Part shown: positions 1 to 6,422 of the stretch, one piece after another
Layout: each line of letters begins with the position of its first letter
Numbering within the stretch: position 1 is the stretch's first letter
NCBI GenBank assembly: GCA_009914645.1
Contig: VFLB01000157.1
Location: 1-7,018 of the forward strand
DNA: 7,018 bases
Direction of reading: 5' to 3'
Source: Synechococcaceae bacterium Bin_79_3
Lineage (GTDB): Bacteria > Cyanobacteriota > Cyanobacteriia > PCC-6307 > Cyanobiaceae
The notes under the pieces: generated by a model
Databases searched by the model: none
What the model was told of the DNA's origin: nothing
Seen by the model: the letters and a program-made list of their open reading frames with translations, nothing else
Made by a program: the position numbers and the translations under genes

Positions 1-362
1 CCGTCACCCTCGTTGGCCGCGCCGGCCGTGATCCAGAAGTTCGTTACTTCGAATCAGGCAGCGTTGTTGCCAATCTCACCATTGCGGTAAATCGCCGCAG
101 CCGCGATGAAGAACCAGATTGGTTCAATCTAGAAATCTGGGGCAAGCAAGCCCAGGTTGCTGCCGACTATGTGAAGAAAGGATCCCTTCTAGGGATCATC
201 GGCTCACTCAAGCTAGATCGCTGGACCGATCGAACCAGTGGAGAAGAGCGCTCAAAGCCTGTGGTGCGAGTTGATCGACTCGAACTACTTGGCTCTAAGC
301 GCGATTCAGAACAAGCTGGTGGCTTCCCAGGTGGAAGCAATGAGGAAGAGGTTCCTTTTTAG
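1..362 (+). CDS. ssb: Single-stranded DNA-binding protein (SSB), 5' end cut off
   Basis: SSB coats single-stranded DNA during replication, recombination and repair. Reading from base 3 gives 119 residues that begin VTLVGRAGRDPEVRYFESG, the first strand of the OB fold, followed by VVANLTIAVNRR, the DNA-contact segment EEPDWFNLEIWGKQAQ and the end of the fold at VVRVDRLELLG. A short linker (residues about 96-112 of the visible part) leads to an acidic tail ending EEEVPF, which matches the family's protein-interaction tip (DDDLPF in E. coli). Bases 1-2 complete a preceding codon, so the start lies just outside; from related proteins I expect about five missing residues (inference). The total of about 124 residues is short compared with E. 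coli (178) because the disordered linker is short, as is usual in cyanobacteria. The gene is convergent with the dedA-family gene and followed by a strong hairpin. Confidence 0.96.
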   Translation, partial: VTLVGRAGRDPEVRYFESGSVVANLTIAVNRRSRDEEPDWFNLEIWGKQAQVAADYVKKGSLLGIIGSLKLDRWTDRTSGEERSKPVVRVDRLELLGSKRDSEQAGGFPGGSNEEEVPF

Positions 363-368
363 CTAAAT

Positions 369-450
369 TTCACTAAGTTTTAAATAACTAAGTTCACTAA
401 GTTTTCAATACTCATTAATTGAATTTTTCTTAGTGAACTTATTTTTATTT
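369..450. terminator. Hairpin terminator between convergent ssb and dedA-family genes, with a repeated arm
   Basis: A perfect 13-bp inverted repeat, TAAGTTCACTAAG at 389-401 and CTTAGTGAACTTA at 429-441, encloses a second 6-bp stem (TTCAAT 404-409 with ATTGAA 418-423). It is followed on the + strand by TTTTTATTT at 442-450, so it fits a Rho-independent terminator for ssb. On the - strand the hairpin is followed by a weaker T/A-rich run, so it may also end the ahcY-dedA transcript. The left arm is partly duplicated: TTCACTAAGTTTT occurs at 369-381 and again at 393-405. The copy at 369-377 could pair with 429-437 instead, giving an alternative, larger-looped hairpin. Assignment as terminator is inferred from structure and position. 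Confidence 0.8.
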
Positions 451-1096
451 AACGCCGCCGCCATGCTCGCAAACCAAGCCAGGAACCAAAAGCAATCGCT
501 GCAATAACTAAAATTATTTTCACAGCTTTAACTACAGGTTCAAGCCATATCTCAACGTTGTCGTAACCACTGCCCAAGGCCAAACCTGAAAGGGTGAGTA
601 TCAACACCCAGATCAAGCTGCCCCCGGTAGTCCATAACAAAAATGGGGTAATCGGCATTAATTCCATACCAGCTGGCACTGATATAAAAGTGCGCACCCC
701 TGGCACTAAACGACCCCAAAACACCAGTGCATTGCCGTAACGATTAAACCAAATCCGGCTGCGTTTTAGATCTTTAGCACTAATTCCAATCCAACGGCCA
801 TGGCGTTCAAACCAATGCTCAAGGCGCTCCTCATTAATTAATCTACCTAAGCCATACCAAGGCAATGCGCCTAGCACCGTGCCGCCAAGGCCAGCTATTA
901 CAACGGGCAGCAGAGCTAATTTGCCCTGCTGCACATAAAAGCCCCCAAGGGGCATGATCATTTCAGATGGAATCGGAGGGAAGAGATTTTCCAAAAACAT
1001 CGTTGCGAAAATCGCCACATAGCCAAGGAAAGGGTTTGCTTCAACAGCTGAACCAATCAATTGGGGCAACTGTTGAACCATTTCACTAAAACCCAT
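449..1096 (-). CDS. DedA-family (SNARE-associated/VTT domain) membrane protein
   Basis: This 215-residue protein belongs to the DedA/VTT family of inner-membrane proteins, linked in other bacteria to undecaprenyl-phosphate or phospholipid flipping and membrane homeostasis. The substrate here is not shown by the sequence. Visible hallmarks are the membrane-embedded acidic motif ENLFPPIPSE (36-45), the glycine-rich segment GLGGTVLGALPWYGLG (69-84) and the signature GRLVPGVRTFIS (128-139) followed by PAG (141-143). The two arginines of this signature are those known to matter in E. coli DedA proteins. Hydrophobic segments lie at about 22-35, 47-85, 122-143, 148-176 and 187-211, with a basic RAWRRR end. 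The start is well supported by GAGGTG seven bases upstream of the ATG. The gene begins 36 bp after the ahcY stop on the same strand with no hairpin between them, so co-transcription is likely. Confidence 0.92.
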   Translation of the reverse strand: MGFSEMVQQLPQLIGSAVEANPFLGYVAIFATMFLENLFPPIPSEMIMPLGGFYVQQGKLALLPVVIAGLGGTVLGALPWYGLGRLINEERLEHWFERHGRWIGISAKDLKRSRIWFNRYGNALVFWGRLVPGVRTFISVPAGMELMPITPFLLWTTGGSLIWVLILTLSGLALGSGYDNVEIWLEPVVKAVKIILVIAAIAFGSWLGLRAWRRR

Positions 1097-1103
1097 CCGA
1101 TTA

Positions 1104-1109
1104 CACCTC
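1104..1109 (-). promoter_or_regulatory. Ribosome binding site of the dedA-family gene
   Basis: On the - strand GAGGTG lies seven bases before the ATG at 1096. It is the clearest Shine-Dalgarno sequence in the window, where most genes have weak ones. It fixes the dedA-family start and supports independent translation of the second gene in the ahcY-dedA unit. Confidence 0.7.
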
Positions 1110-1132
1110 TTTTACGGATAAAAAGTAACTAT

Positions 1133-2569
1133 CTAGTAACGATAGTGATCGAGCTTGTAAGGCCCTTCCACCGCTACATTAATATAAGAAGCTTGTTCTG
1201 GGCTGAGTTTAGTAAGTTTGGCTCCGATTTTATCTAGGTGTAAGCGGGCCACCATTTCATCAAGATGCTTGGGAAGCACATACACTTTTTTCTCATACTT
1301 TTCAGGCTTTGTAAATAATTCAATCTGAGCCAAGGTTTGATTAGTGAATGAATTACTCATCACAAACGATGGATGACCAGTGGCACAGCCAAGATTTACC
1401 AAGCGGCCTTCAGCCAACAGAATGATGCGATTACCGCTTGGCAGGATTATGTGATCCACCTGGGGCTTGATATTGTCCCATTCATATTGCTTCAAGGAAA
1501 CAACGTCAATCTCATTATCAAAATGGCCGATATTACAAACAATTGCCTGATCCTTCATCTTCAATAGATGTTCATGGCGAATCACTTGATAATTACCAGT
1601 GGCGGTAACAAAAATGTCTACGTCTTGCACCACATCTTCAAGCCGCACTACTCGATAACCCTCCATAGCGGCTTGTAAAGCGCAGATGGGATCTACCTCA
1701 GCAATCATCACAGTGGAGCCAAGACCCCTTAAAGACTGCGCTGAACCTTTGCCCACATCGCCGTAACCAAGCACCAGCGACACCTTGCCGGCCACCATCA
1801 CATCGGTTGCCCGTTTGATGCTGTCTACTAAAGATTCGCGGCAGCCGTAGAGGTTATCGAACTTACTTTTGGTTACCGAATCATTCACATTGATGGCTGG
1901 AAATGGCAAACCGCCTTCCTTTTCCATTTGATATAGGCGAGCCACCCCGGTGGTGGTTTCTTCCGTTACGCCTTGGATATTGGCGTAGATGCGTGAATAC
2001 CAGCCAGGCTGTTCGGATAAACGGGCGCGAATACTTTTAAATAACGCCACCTCTTCTTCGCTGGAGGGGTTATTTAAAACAGAAGGATCTTTTTCTGCTT
2101 TTGCTCCAAGCACGATCAAGCCAGTGGCATCGCCACCGTCGTCGAGGATCATATTTGGCGTGCCGCCATCAGACCATTCCATGATGCGATGGGTAAAGGC
2201 CCAATACTCATCAAGGTTTTCACCTTTATATGCAAATACCGGAATGCCCGAAGCAGCAATTGCTGCCGCTGCATGATCTTGAGTGGAAAAGATGTTGCAG
2301 GAAGCCCAACGCACTTCTGCGCCGAGGGCCACCAGTGTTTCAATCAGCACTGCAGTTTGGATTGTCATATGCAAACTGCCGCAGATGCGGGCCCCTTTTA
2401 AGGGTTGTTCAGCGCCAAACTTCTGCCGTAGGGCCATTAAGCCCGGCATTTCAGTTTCAGCGATTGCAATTTCTTTGCGGCCGAATTCAGCTAAACCAAG
2501 ATCAGCAATTACGTAAGTGTTCGTGGCCTGCAGGCCAGCCGTTGAAAAAATGTCGGGTGTAGCCACCAT
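1133..2569 (-). CDS. ahcY: S-adenosylhomocysteine hydrolase (adenosylhomocysteinase)
   Basis: This cytosolic NAD-dependent enzyme splits S-adenosylhomocysteine into homocysteine and adenosine, removing the product inhibitor of methyltransferases and feeding homocysteine back to methionine. The 478-residue product is complete. Substrate-site landmarks are CGSLHMT (63-69, with His67), [15 protein letters not shown] (89-103) and the DD pair at 143-144. [16 protein letters not shown] (228-243) supplies Lys234, Asp238, Asn239 and Cys243, matching Lys186/Asp190/Asn191/Cys195 of the human enzyme. The NAD-binding loop is GYGDVGKG (268-275), NIGHFDNE (346-353) carries the conserved His349, and the C-terminus PYKLDHYRY provides Lys472 and Tyr476, which reach into the neighbouring subunit's NAD site. 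The stretch at about 133-180 (SDGGTPNMI to LFKSI) is the insertion of the long bacterial/plant form. The start ATG has only a GGAAG-like site, inside a hairpin. It is divergent from tsaE and followed by the dedA-family gene. Confidence 0.98.
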   Translation of the reverse strand: MVATPDIFSTAGLQATNTYVIADLGLAEFGRKEIAIAETEMPGLMALRQKFGAEQPLKGARICGSLHMTIQTAVLIETLVALGAEVRWASCNIFSTQDHAAAAIAASGIPVFAYKGENLDEYWAFTHRIMEWSDGGTPNMILDDGGDATGLIVLGAKAEKDPSVLNNPSSEEEVALFKSIRARLSEQPGWYSRIYANIQGVTEETTTGVARLYQMEKEGGLPFPAINVNDSVTKSKFDNLYGCRESLVDSIKRATDVMVAGKVSLVLGYGDVGKGSAQSLRGLGSTVMIAEVDPICALQAAMEGYRVVRLEDVVQDVDIFVTATGNYQVIRHEHLLKMKDQAIVCNIGHFDNEIDVVSLKQYEWDNIKPQVDHIILPSGNRIILLAEGRLVNLGCATGHPSFVMSNSFTNQTLAQIELFTKPEKYEKKVYVLPKHLDEMVARLHLDKIGAKLTKLSPEQASYINVAVEGPYKLDHYRY

Positions 2570-2577
2570 GGGATTAA

Positions 2578-2594
2578 CACTTCCAAAGGAAGTG
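2578..2594 (-). promoter_or_regulatory. Compact inverted repeat over the ahcY ribosome-binding region
   Basis: A perfect 7-bp inverted repeat with a 3-base loop (CACTTCC-TTT-GGAAGTG on the - strand) ends eight bases before the ahcY ATG. The only Shine-Dalgarno-like sequence, GGAAG, lies in its downstream arm, so in RNA the hairpin would mask the ribosome site. As DNA it could equally be an operator. The rest of the 92-bp divergent ahcY-tsaE gap (2570-2661) shows no convincing -35/-10 pair on either strand, and I see no match to the SAH riboswitch core. The function is inferred. Confidence 0.4.
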
Positions 2595-2661
2595 GCGATT
2601 GGATTGGGAATATCTGCGGAGACGCCGAGGCTTCGGGCTCGCTTGCTGAGAATCTACAAGA

Positions 2662-3093
2662 ATGAACTGCTTCCTTGTTGATGCTGAAGCCACCAGGCTG
2701 CAGGGCCTGCAATTGGCTCAATACCTACCAGCTGGAGCATTGCTACTTCTTAGTGGCCCCTTAGGGGCGGGTAAAACTGCCCTTGTGCAAGGAATCGCAG
2801 CCGGCCTTGGCATTACTGAGGCAGTTACCAGCCCCAGCTATGCCCTTGCCCAGCACTACTGGCGCAGGGGCGAGAGCGCAGCGGCGTTAATTCATCTCGA
2901 TCTTTATCGGCTCGAGCAGGCAATTGCCGCTGATGAACTGTTTTTTCAAGAAACGGAAGAAGCTTTAGCCTGCAACTCATTAATGGCAGTGGAATGGCCG
3001 GAAAGGCTGAGCGCACTGCCAACGGGGGCCTGGCTGCTGCAGCTAAGCCTGGAGGGGGAGGGGCGCCGTTTCCAGCTGCAGGCGCCCGGCTAA
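2662..3093 (+). CDS. tsaE: tRNA threonylcarbamoyladenosine (t6A) biosynthesis ATPase TsaE
   Basis: TsaE is the P-loop ATPase that works with TsaB and TsaD to complete the t6A modification at position 37 of ANN-decoding tRNAs in the cytoplasm. The 143-residue protein has Walker A GPLGAGKT (32-39), the switch-like segment TSPSYAL (56-62), HLDLYRL (78-84) and the family's late motif EWPERL (111-116). The usual SPTY/SPTF appears here as SPSY, a conservative Thr-to-Ser change. Length is normal (about 140-155). The ATG at 2662 is the only reasonable start because an in-frame TGA lies at 2647-2649; no strong Shine-Dalgarno is seen. The stop overlaps the ATG of the EamA-family gene (TAATG), so the two are probably translationally coupled. 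tsaB and tsaD are not in this window. Confidence 0.96.
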   Translation: MNCFLVDAEATRLQGLQLAQYLPAGALLLLSGPLGAGKTALVQGIAAGLGITEAVTSPSYALAQHYWRRGESAAALIHLDLYRLEQAIAADELFFQETEEALACNSLMAVEWPERLSALPTGAWLLQLSLEGEGRRFQLQAPG

Positions 3094-3905
3094 TGCTGCT
3101 GAGTGCCTTCAGCTTCAGCGTGATGGCCGTATGTGTAAAACAATTGGGAGGGCGAATCCCAGTAGCTGAGGTGGTTTTTGCCCGTTCGCTGGTGAGCCTT
3201 GGGATCAGCTGGTGGTTGATCAAGCGAATGGGGCTTAATCCCTGGGGTAAAAAGCGCCGGATGCTTGTGCTGCGCGGGATTGTGGGCACCCTGGCACTTT
3301 TCTGCGTTTATGCCGCCTTAGCGGAGCTTCCGCTTGCAGCCGCTACGGTTTTTCAATACTTGTATCCCACTTTCACCACGGCCTTGGCTTGGGGGATTTT
3401 GGGAGAAATAACAGGCAAACGTATCTTTGCGGCCATGGCTTTGGGATGGCTTGGGGTTTTTATGGTGGCCCAACCGTTTGCCGCCAGCCCGTTACCAGCG
3501 CTGCCAACAGCAATTGCAATCACTGGTGCGCTGCTTACTTCAATCGCTTACGTAACTGTAAGAAGCCTGGCTGAACACGAAAATCCAATGGTGATCGTGT
3601 TTTATTTCCCTTTGGTATCGCTGCCCATGAGCCTGCCTTTGGTTGTTTTAAATCCGGTGCTGCCAAGTGGCAGCGATTGGGCTTGGCTGATTGGTGTGGG
3701 AATTTTTACCCAACTCGGGCAAATCTGGCTTACACAGGGTTTAACTCAACTGCCAGCAGCAAGAGCAACAGCAATTAGTTACGCACAAGTAGTTTTCGCC
3801 GCCACATGGGGAGTATTATTTTTCGGTGAAATATTGAACACATCCACTATTATTGGCGCCATATTAGTGCTTGGAGCAACAATACTTAGCCTCAAAATGA
3901 GATAA
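3093..3905 (+). CDS. EamA/DMT-superfamily transporter, substrate unknown
   Basis: This is a drug/metabolite transporter-type permease. EamA proteins have ten membrane helices formed by two repeated halves. With the start chosen here the protein has 270 residues: the first half runs from LLSAFSFSVMAVCVKQLGG to about residue 128, the second from about residue 143 to the end. The RGIVGTLALFCVYAALAELPL segment and the matching late segment TQGLTQLPAARATAISYAQ are typical of the family, as is WGVLFFGEIL near the C-terminus. I chose the ATG at 3093, which overlaps the tsaE stop as TAATG. An earlier in-frame ATG at 2994 would add 33 residues rich in Ala and Gly that overlap tsaE, which looks like out-of-frame translation of tsaE. 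A purine-rich GGAGGGGGAGGGG lies about 30 bases upstream, too far to be a normal ribosome site. The reading frame ends LKMR at a 15-bp tandem repeat. Confidence 0.9.
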   Translation: MLLSAFSFSVMAVCVKQLGGRIPVAEVVFARSLVSLGISWWLIKRMGLNPWGKKRRMLVLRGIVGTLALFCVYAALAELPLAAATVFQYLYPTFTTALAWGILGEITGKRIFAAMALGWLGVFMVAQPFAASPLPALPTAIAITGALLTSIAYVTVRSLAEHENPMVIVFYFPLVSLPMSLPLVVLNPVLPSGSDWAWLIGVGIFTQLGQIWLTQGLTQLPAARATAISYAQVVFAATWGVLFFGEILNTSTIIGAILVLGATILSLKMR

Positions 3906-3940
3906 GGATTAATGAAATATGGATTAATGAGATAAAGATC
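3896..3940. repeat. Three tandem copies of a 15-bp unit across the convergent gene ends
   Basis: Positions 3896-3910, 3911-3925 and 3926-3940 read AATGAGATAAGGATT, AATGAAATATGGATT and AATGAGATAAAGATC. Copies 1 and 3 differ at two positions and copy 2 differs from copy 1 at two. The block holds the transporter's last codons and its TAA (3903-3905) and runs into the sigma gene's TGA (3939-3941 on the - strand). Because 15 is a multiple of three, copy 3 supplies a second in-frame TAA at 3933-3935. No hairpin followed by a T run is visible in this 33-bp convergent gap. Confidence 0.85.
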
Positions 3941-4913
3941 AGGCGGCTACATAAGCAACAACTGATTCACTTACGCGTCGCAAACCAGCCAGGCCATCGC
4001 GCTCCAAATTACGCACGCGATCACGGCTCATTCCTAATTCCCTACCGATGCCGGTAAGACTCATCGGTTCTTCCACATCAATGCCATAACGCATTTTTAA
4101 TACCCTTCCTTGCAGTGGTGGCAATTGATCAAGCAAGGAGCGCATATCACCGCGAAGACATTCCCCATCGAGCAATTCATCAGGCATCGGCGCTTCGTTT
4201 TGCAGGAGTTCTTGCAACTCGGTGTCGTCGCTGTCTCCCACCTTCATTTCGAGGCTCACCGGCTGGCGGGCCCTACACAAAAGCTCCTTCACCTCTTCTT
4301 CTGGTAATTCCACATAGAGCGCCAATTCGGTAACAGTTGGGGTGCGGCCGAGATCTTGGCTGAGTTCCCTTTGCCCTTTTTTGAGCTTATTGAGGGTTTC
4401 GGTGATGTGAATCGGTAAACGGATAGTGCGACTTTTCTCAGCAATTGCCCTTGTAATTCCCTGGCGAATCCACCAGTAGGCGTAAGTAGAAAACTTGTAA
4501 CCGCGGGTGGGATCAAATTTTTCTACGCCCCGCACTAAACCAATCGTGCCCTCCTGGATCAGATCGAGAAGCTCCATATTGCGCTTGGTGTATTTCTTAG
4601 CAACGCTCACTACCAGGCGCAAATTTGCAGCCACCATCCTCTCTTTGGCGCGGCGGCCATTTATGAGGCGGCGCCTGAGCACGGCGGGGGAAAGGTTCAA
4701 ATTCACAGCCAAATCATCCCGGCTTGGAGGTTCTCCTTGCCGCATACGCATTTCTTCTTCTGCATCTTCAATGCGCATTAGTTCCTGCACTTGGCGGCCA
4801 AGGGTGATCTCCTGTTCATGGCTGAGCAAGGGAACACGGCCGATGTCACGCAGGTAAGAACGAACTAGATCCCCGTCAACTGGGGGGCGAAGCTCGGCTG
4901 CGGGGGTGGCCAC
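3939..4913 (-). CDS. RpoD-type group 2 RNA polymerase sigma factor
   Basis: This sigma-70 family protein (324 residues) directs RNA polymerase to promoters. It lacks the long region 1.1 of a primary sigma and fits the alternative, non-essential group 2 sigmas that cyanobacteria carry in several copies. Region 1.2 is at 15-49 (LVRSYLRDIGRVPLL), region 2 at about 91-160 with NLRLVVSVAKKY, DLIQEGTIGLVRGVEKFDP and YKFSTYAYWWIRQGITRAI, region 3 from SRTIRLPIHITE (161-172) to about 240, and region 4 at about 255-314. Region 2.4 keeps Gln151 and Thr154, equivalent to the -10 contacts Gln437 and Thr440 of E. coli sigma-70. In the -35 helix, the usual RERIRQIE reads RDRVRNLE (297-304). No good Shine-Dalgarno precedes the ATG. 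It lies 79 bp downstream of mgtE on the same strand and may be partly co-transcribed. Which named cyanobacterial Sig this corresponds to cannot be decided here. Confidence 0.93.
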   Translation of the reverse strand: MATPAAELRPPVDGDLVRSYLRDIGRVPLLSHEQEITLGRQVQELMRIEDAEEEMRMRQGEPPSRDDLAVNLNLSPAVLRRRLINGRRAKERMVAANLRLVVSVAKKYTKRNMELLDLIQEGTIGLVRGVEKFDPTRGYKFSTYAYWWIRQGITRAIAEKSRTIRLPIHITETLNKLKKGQRELSQDLGRTPTVTELALYVELPEEEVKELLCRARQPVSLEMKVGDSDDTELQELLQNEAPMPDELLDGECLRGDMRSLLDQLPPLQGRVLKMRYGIDVEEPMSLTGIGRELGMSRDRVRNLERDGLAGLRRVSESVVAYVAA

Positions 4914-4931
4914 TACGTTGAATCTTGAAGT

Positions 4932-4960
4932 TATGTAAACAATAGCCTTACGAACGTTAA
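4932..4960 (-). promoter_or_regulatory. Possible sigma-70-type promoter of the sigma factor gene
   Basis: On the - strand TTAACG (4960-4955) and TACATA (4937-4932) are separated by 17 bases, and the second box ends 18 bases before the ATG. The match to TTGACA/TATAAT is partial (four of six and about three of six), and the leader would be very short. It is a candidate only. Confidence 0.22.
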
Positions 4961-4994
4961 TTTTCTCTCAGAAAACTCGAGTCTTTTAAGACTC
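4961..4994 (-). terminator. Palindrome at the mgtE stop, possible weak terminator
   Basis: GAGTCTTTTAAGACTC at 4979-4994 is a perfect 16-bp palindrome that overlaps two bases of the mgtE TGA (4993-4995). On the - strand it is followed by GAGTTTTCT, and a second small stem (TTTTCT 4961-4966 with AGAAAA 4970-4975) comes next. The T run is short, so termination may be incomplete and some transcripts may continue into the sigma gene. Confidence 0.4.
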
Positions 4995-6372
4995 AGCCGC
5001 TTAAACCCAGGTTCTGCAGCAGCCAAGCCGCGGTTTGCAGATATATGAAAACACCCGCCACGTCTACCACTGTGGTGATAAATGGTGCAGACATCAAGGC
5101 GGGATCTAAACCAAGCCGATCAAACAGCAAAGGCAAGCTGGCTCCAGCGGTTGCCGCAAGGATTGAGATGCAAAGCATCGAAACCCCAGCTGCCACAGCC
5201 ACCAAGGGTTCACCACTCAATTTCCACGACCAAGGCACCACCACCGCCGCCAGCAATAAACCGAGCAAAACGCCAGCTAAAGCCTCCCGCGCCACCGTGC
5301 GCCAGGGCCCCAGGGCCTGCAAACGGTTGGTGCTAAGGCCGCGGATCACAACCGTGGAGCTTTGGGCCCCCACATTTCCGCCAGTGCCGATTAATAAAGG
5401 AATAAAAGCAGCTAATTGCACCACCCGCTGCAGCACCCCCTGCTGGGAAGCGATCACCGCTGAAGTGCCGGTATTAGTAATGAGCAACACCAACAACCAC
5501 AACACCCGCCTTTTTGCCACCTCAAACAAATTGCTTTGGAAGTAGTCGTCTTCATCGCCGGCCTGCACAGCACCGGCGGCATAAAGATCCCTGGTGGCCT
5601 CCTGTTCAATCACATCGATCACGTCGTCAACGGTAACGATTCCCACCAGCCGGTCTTCGCGATCCACCACTGGAATAGCGAGAAAGTCGTAACGCGTGAT
5701 CAGCCTTGCAACCTCCTCTTGATCGGTATCGGTGTAAACGCGCACCACTTCACGGGTCATCACGGCACCGATCAAATCCTCTGGATCAGCCACCACCAAA
5801 TCTCTTAGAGAAAGAATTCCAGTGAGCTGGCGAGCTGCATCGGTTACATAAAGGCTATAGATCGTTTCAGTTGTAAGGGCGCGGCGGCGCACGATTGCAA
5901 GGGCCTGGGCGGCGTTGTGAAATTCTTTGAGATCAATGAATTCCGTCGTCATTAAACGACCGGCGGTTTCACTTTCGTAGCCAAGCAACTGGGCTGTTAC
6001 GCGGCGTTCTTCTGGGCTTAATTGCTGCAGCAGATTGCGCACCACCTTGGCGGGCAATTCATCAAATAACCGCACCCGATCATCGGGTGACATCTGCTCC
6101 ACCAGTTCCAGCACCTCTCCAGAGCGCAAGCGTTCAAGCAACGACTGTTGCACCGTTGCATCGAGGTATTCGTAAACCTCGATCGCCTCATTTTTGGGAA
6201 GTAAGCGAAAAGCAATTGCTTGCTGCAGGGTTGGCAAATTGCCAATTGCTTCAGCAGCATCAGCGGGTTGCTCCGGCTCAAGAAGCTGCTTAACAGCGTC
6301 GTAATTGCCAGCCGCAAGCAAGCGCTCAAGGTATTGGGTGAGTTCTGGAATAGCGGTTGTGTTTTCGACCAT
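4993..6372 (-). CDS. mgtE: MgtE-family magnesium transporter
   Basis: MgtE is a dimeric Mg2+ channel in the inner membrane, gated by its cytoplasmic domains, which bind Mg2+ and close the pore when internal Mg2+ is high. The 459-residue protein has the full order: helical N domain (about 10-138), CBS1 (about 140-198), CBS2 (about 204-258), a linking helix with an acidic AGDEDDYF stretch (271-278), and five membrane helices from about 288 to 457. The pore motif is PLLIGTGGNVGAQSST (325-340). DPALMSAPFITTVVDVAG (423-440) carries Asp437, which corresponds to the Mg2+-binding Asp432 of the Thermus protein (family knowledge). Length is normal (about 450). The ATG sits directly after GGGGG within a hairpin, with no spaced Shine-Dalgarno. 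The gene is divergent from gpx and upstream of the sigma gene. No room exists for an M-box riboswitch in the 50-bp gap. Confidence 0.97.
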   Translation of the reverse strand: MVENTTAIPELTQYLERLLAAGNYDAVKQLLEPEQPADAAEAIGNLPTLQQAIAFRLLPKNEAIEVYEYLDATVQQSLLERLRSGEVLELVEQMSPDDRVRLFDELPAKVVRNLLQQLSPEERRVTAQLLGYESETAGRLMTTEFIDLKEFHNAAQALAIVRRRALTTETIYSLYVTDAARQLTGILSLRDLVVADPEDLIGAVMTREVVRVYTDTDQEEVARLITRYDFLAIPVVDREDRLVGIVTVDDVIDVIEQEATRDLYAAGAVQAGDEDDYFQSNLFEVAKRRVLWLLVLLITNTGTSAVIASQQGVLQRVVQLAAFIPLLIGTGGNVGAQSSTVVIRGLSTNRLQALGPWRTVAREALAGVLLGLLLAAVVVPWSWKLSGEPLVAVAAGVSMLCISILAATAGASLPLLFDRLGLDPALMSAPFITTVVDVAGVFIYLQTAAWLLQNLGLSG

Positions 6373-6394
6373 CCCCCGAGTGTATGGGGGTGGT
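6368..6394 (-). promoter_or_regulatory. Hairpin covering the mgtE start codon
   Basis: On the - strand ACCACCCCC, an 8-base loop (ATACACTC) and GGGGG-A-TGGT can form nine base pairs with a single bulged A. The bulged A and the following TG are the mgtE ATG, so the start codon would be inside the stem and its only upstream G-rich sequence would be paired. The same palindrome lies 29-55 bases before the gpx ATG on the + strand. The intergenic gap is only 50 bp (6373-6422), so promoters for the two divergent genes must overlap each other or the coding regions. The regulatory role is inferred. Confidence 0.4.
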
Positions 6395-6422
6395 TAGGGT
6401 TTGAAGGTTTGGATTTGATCCC

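Noticed and set aside
1989..2562. Several + strand open frames of 70-110 codons opposite ahcY
   Set aside because: They are antisense to a strongly conserved enzyme, mutually overlapping, and lack ribosome sites or recognisable protein features.
2570..2661. SAH riboswitch upstream of ahcY
   Set aside because: The 92-bp gap lacks the conserved GAGGAGCGCTGC-type core and its closing stems; only a small hairpin is present.
2994..3092. 33-residue N-terminal extension of the EamA-family protein
   Set aside because: It is Ala/Gly-rich, lies wholly inside tsaE in another frame and resembles no transporter N-terminus; the TAATG start at 3093 is more natural.
2825..3289. 154-codon - strand frame opposite tsaE and the transporter gene
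   Set aside because: It spans two confirmed genes, is rich in Pro/Arg/Ser and has no family motif.
5045..5545. 166-codon + strand frame opposite mgtE
   Set aside because: Its Thr/Ala/Pro-rich composition is what antisense reading of a hydrophobic membrane domain gives; mgtE on the other strand is certain.
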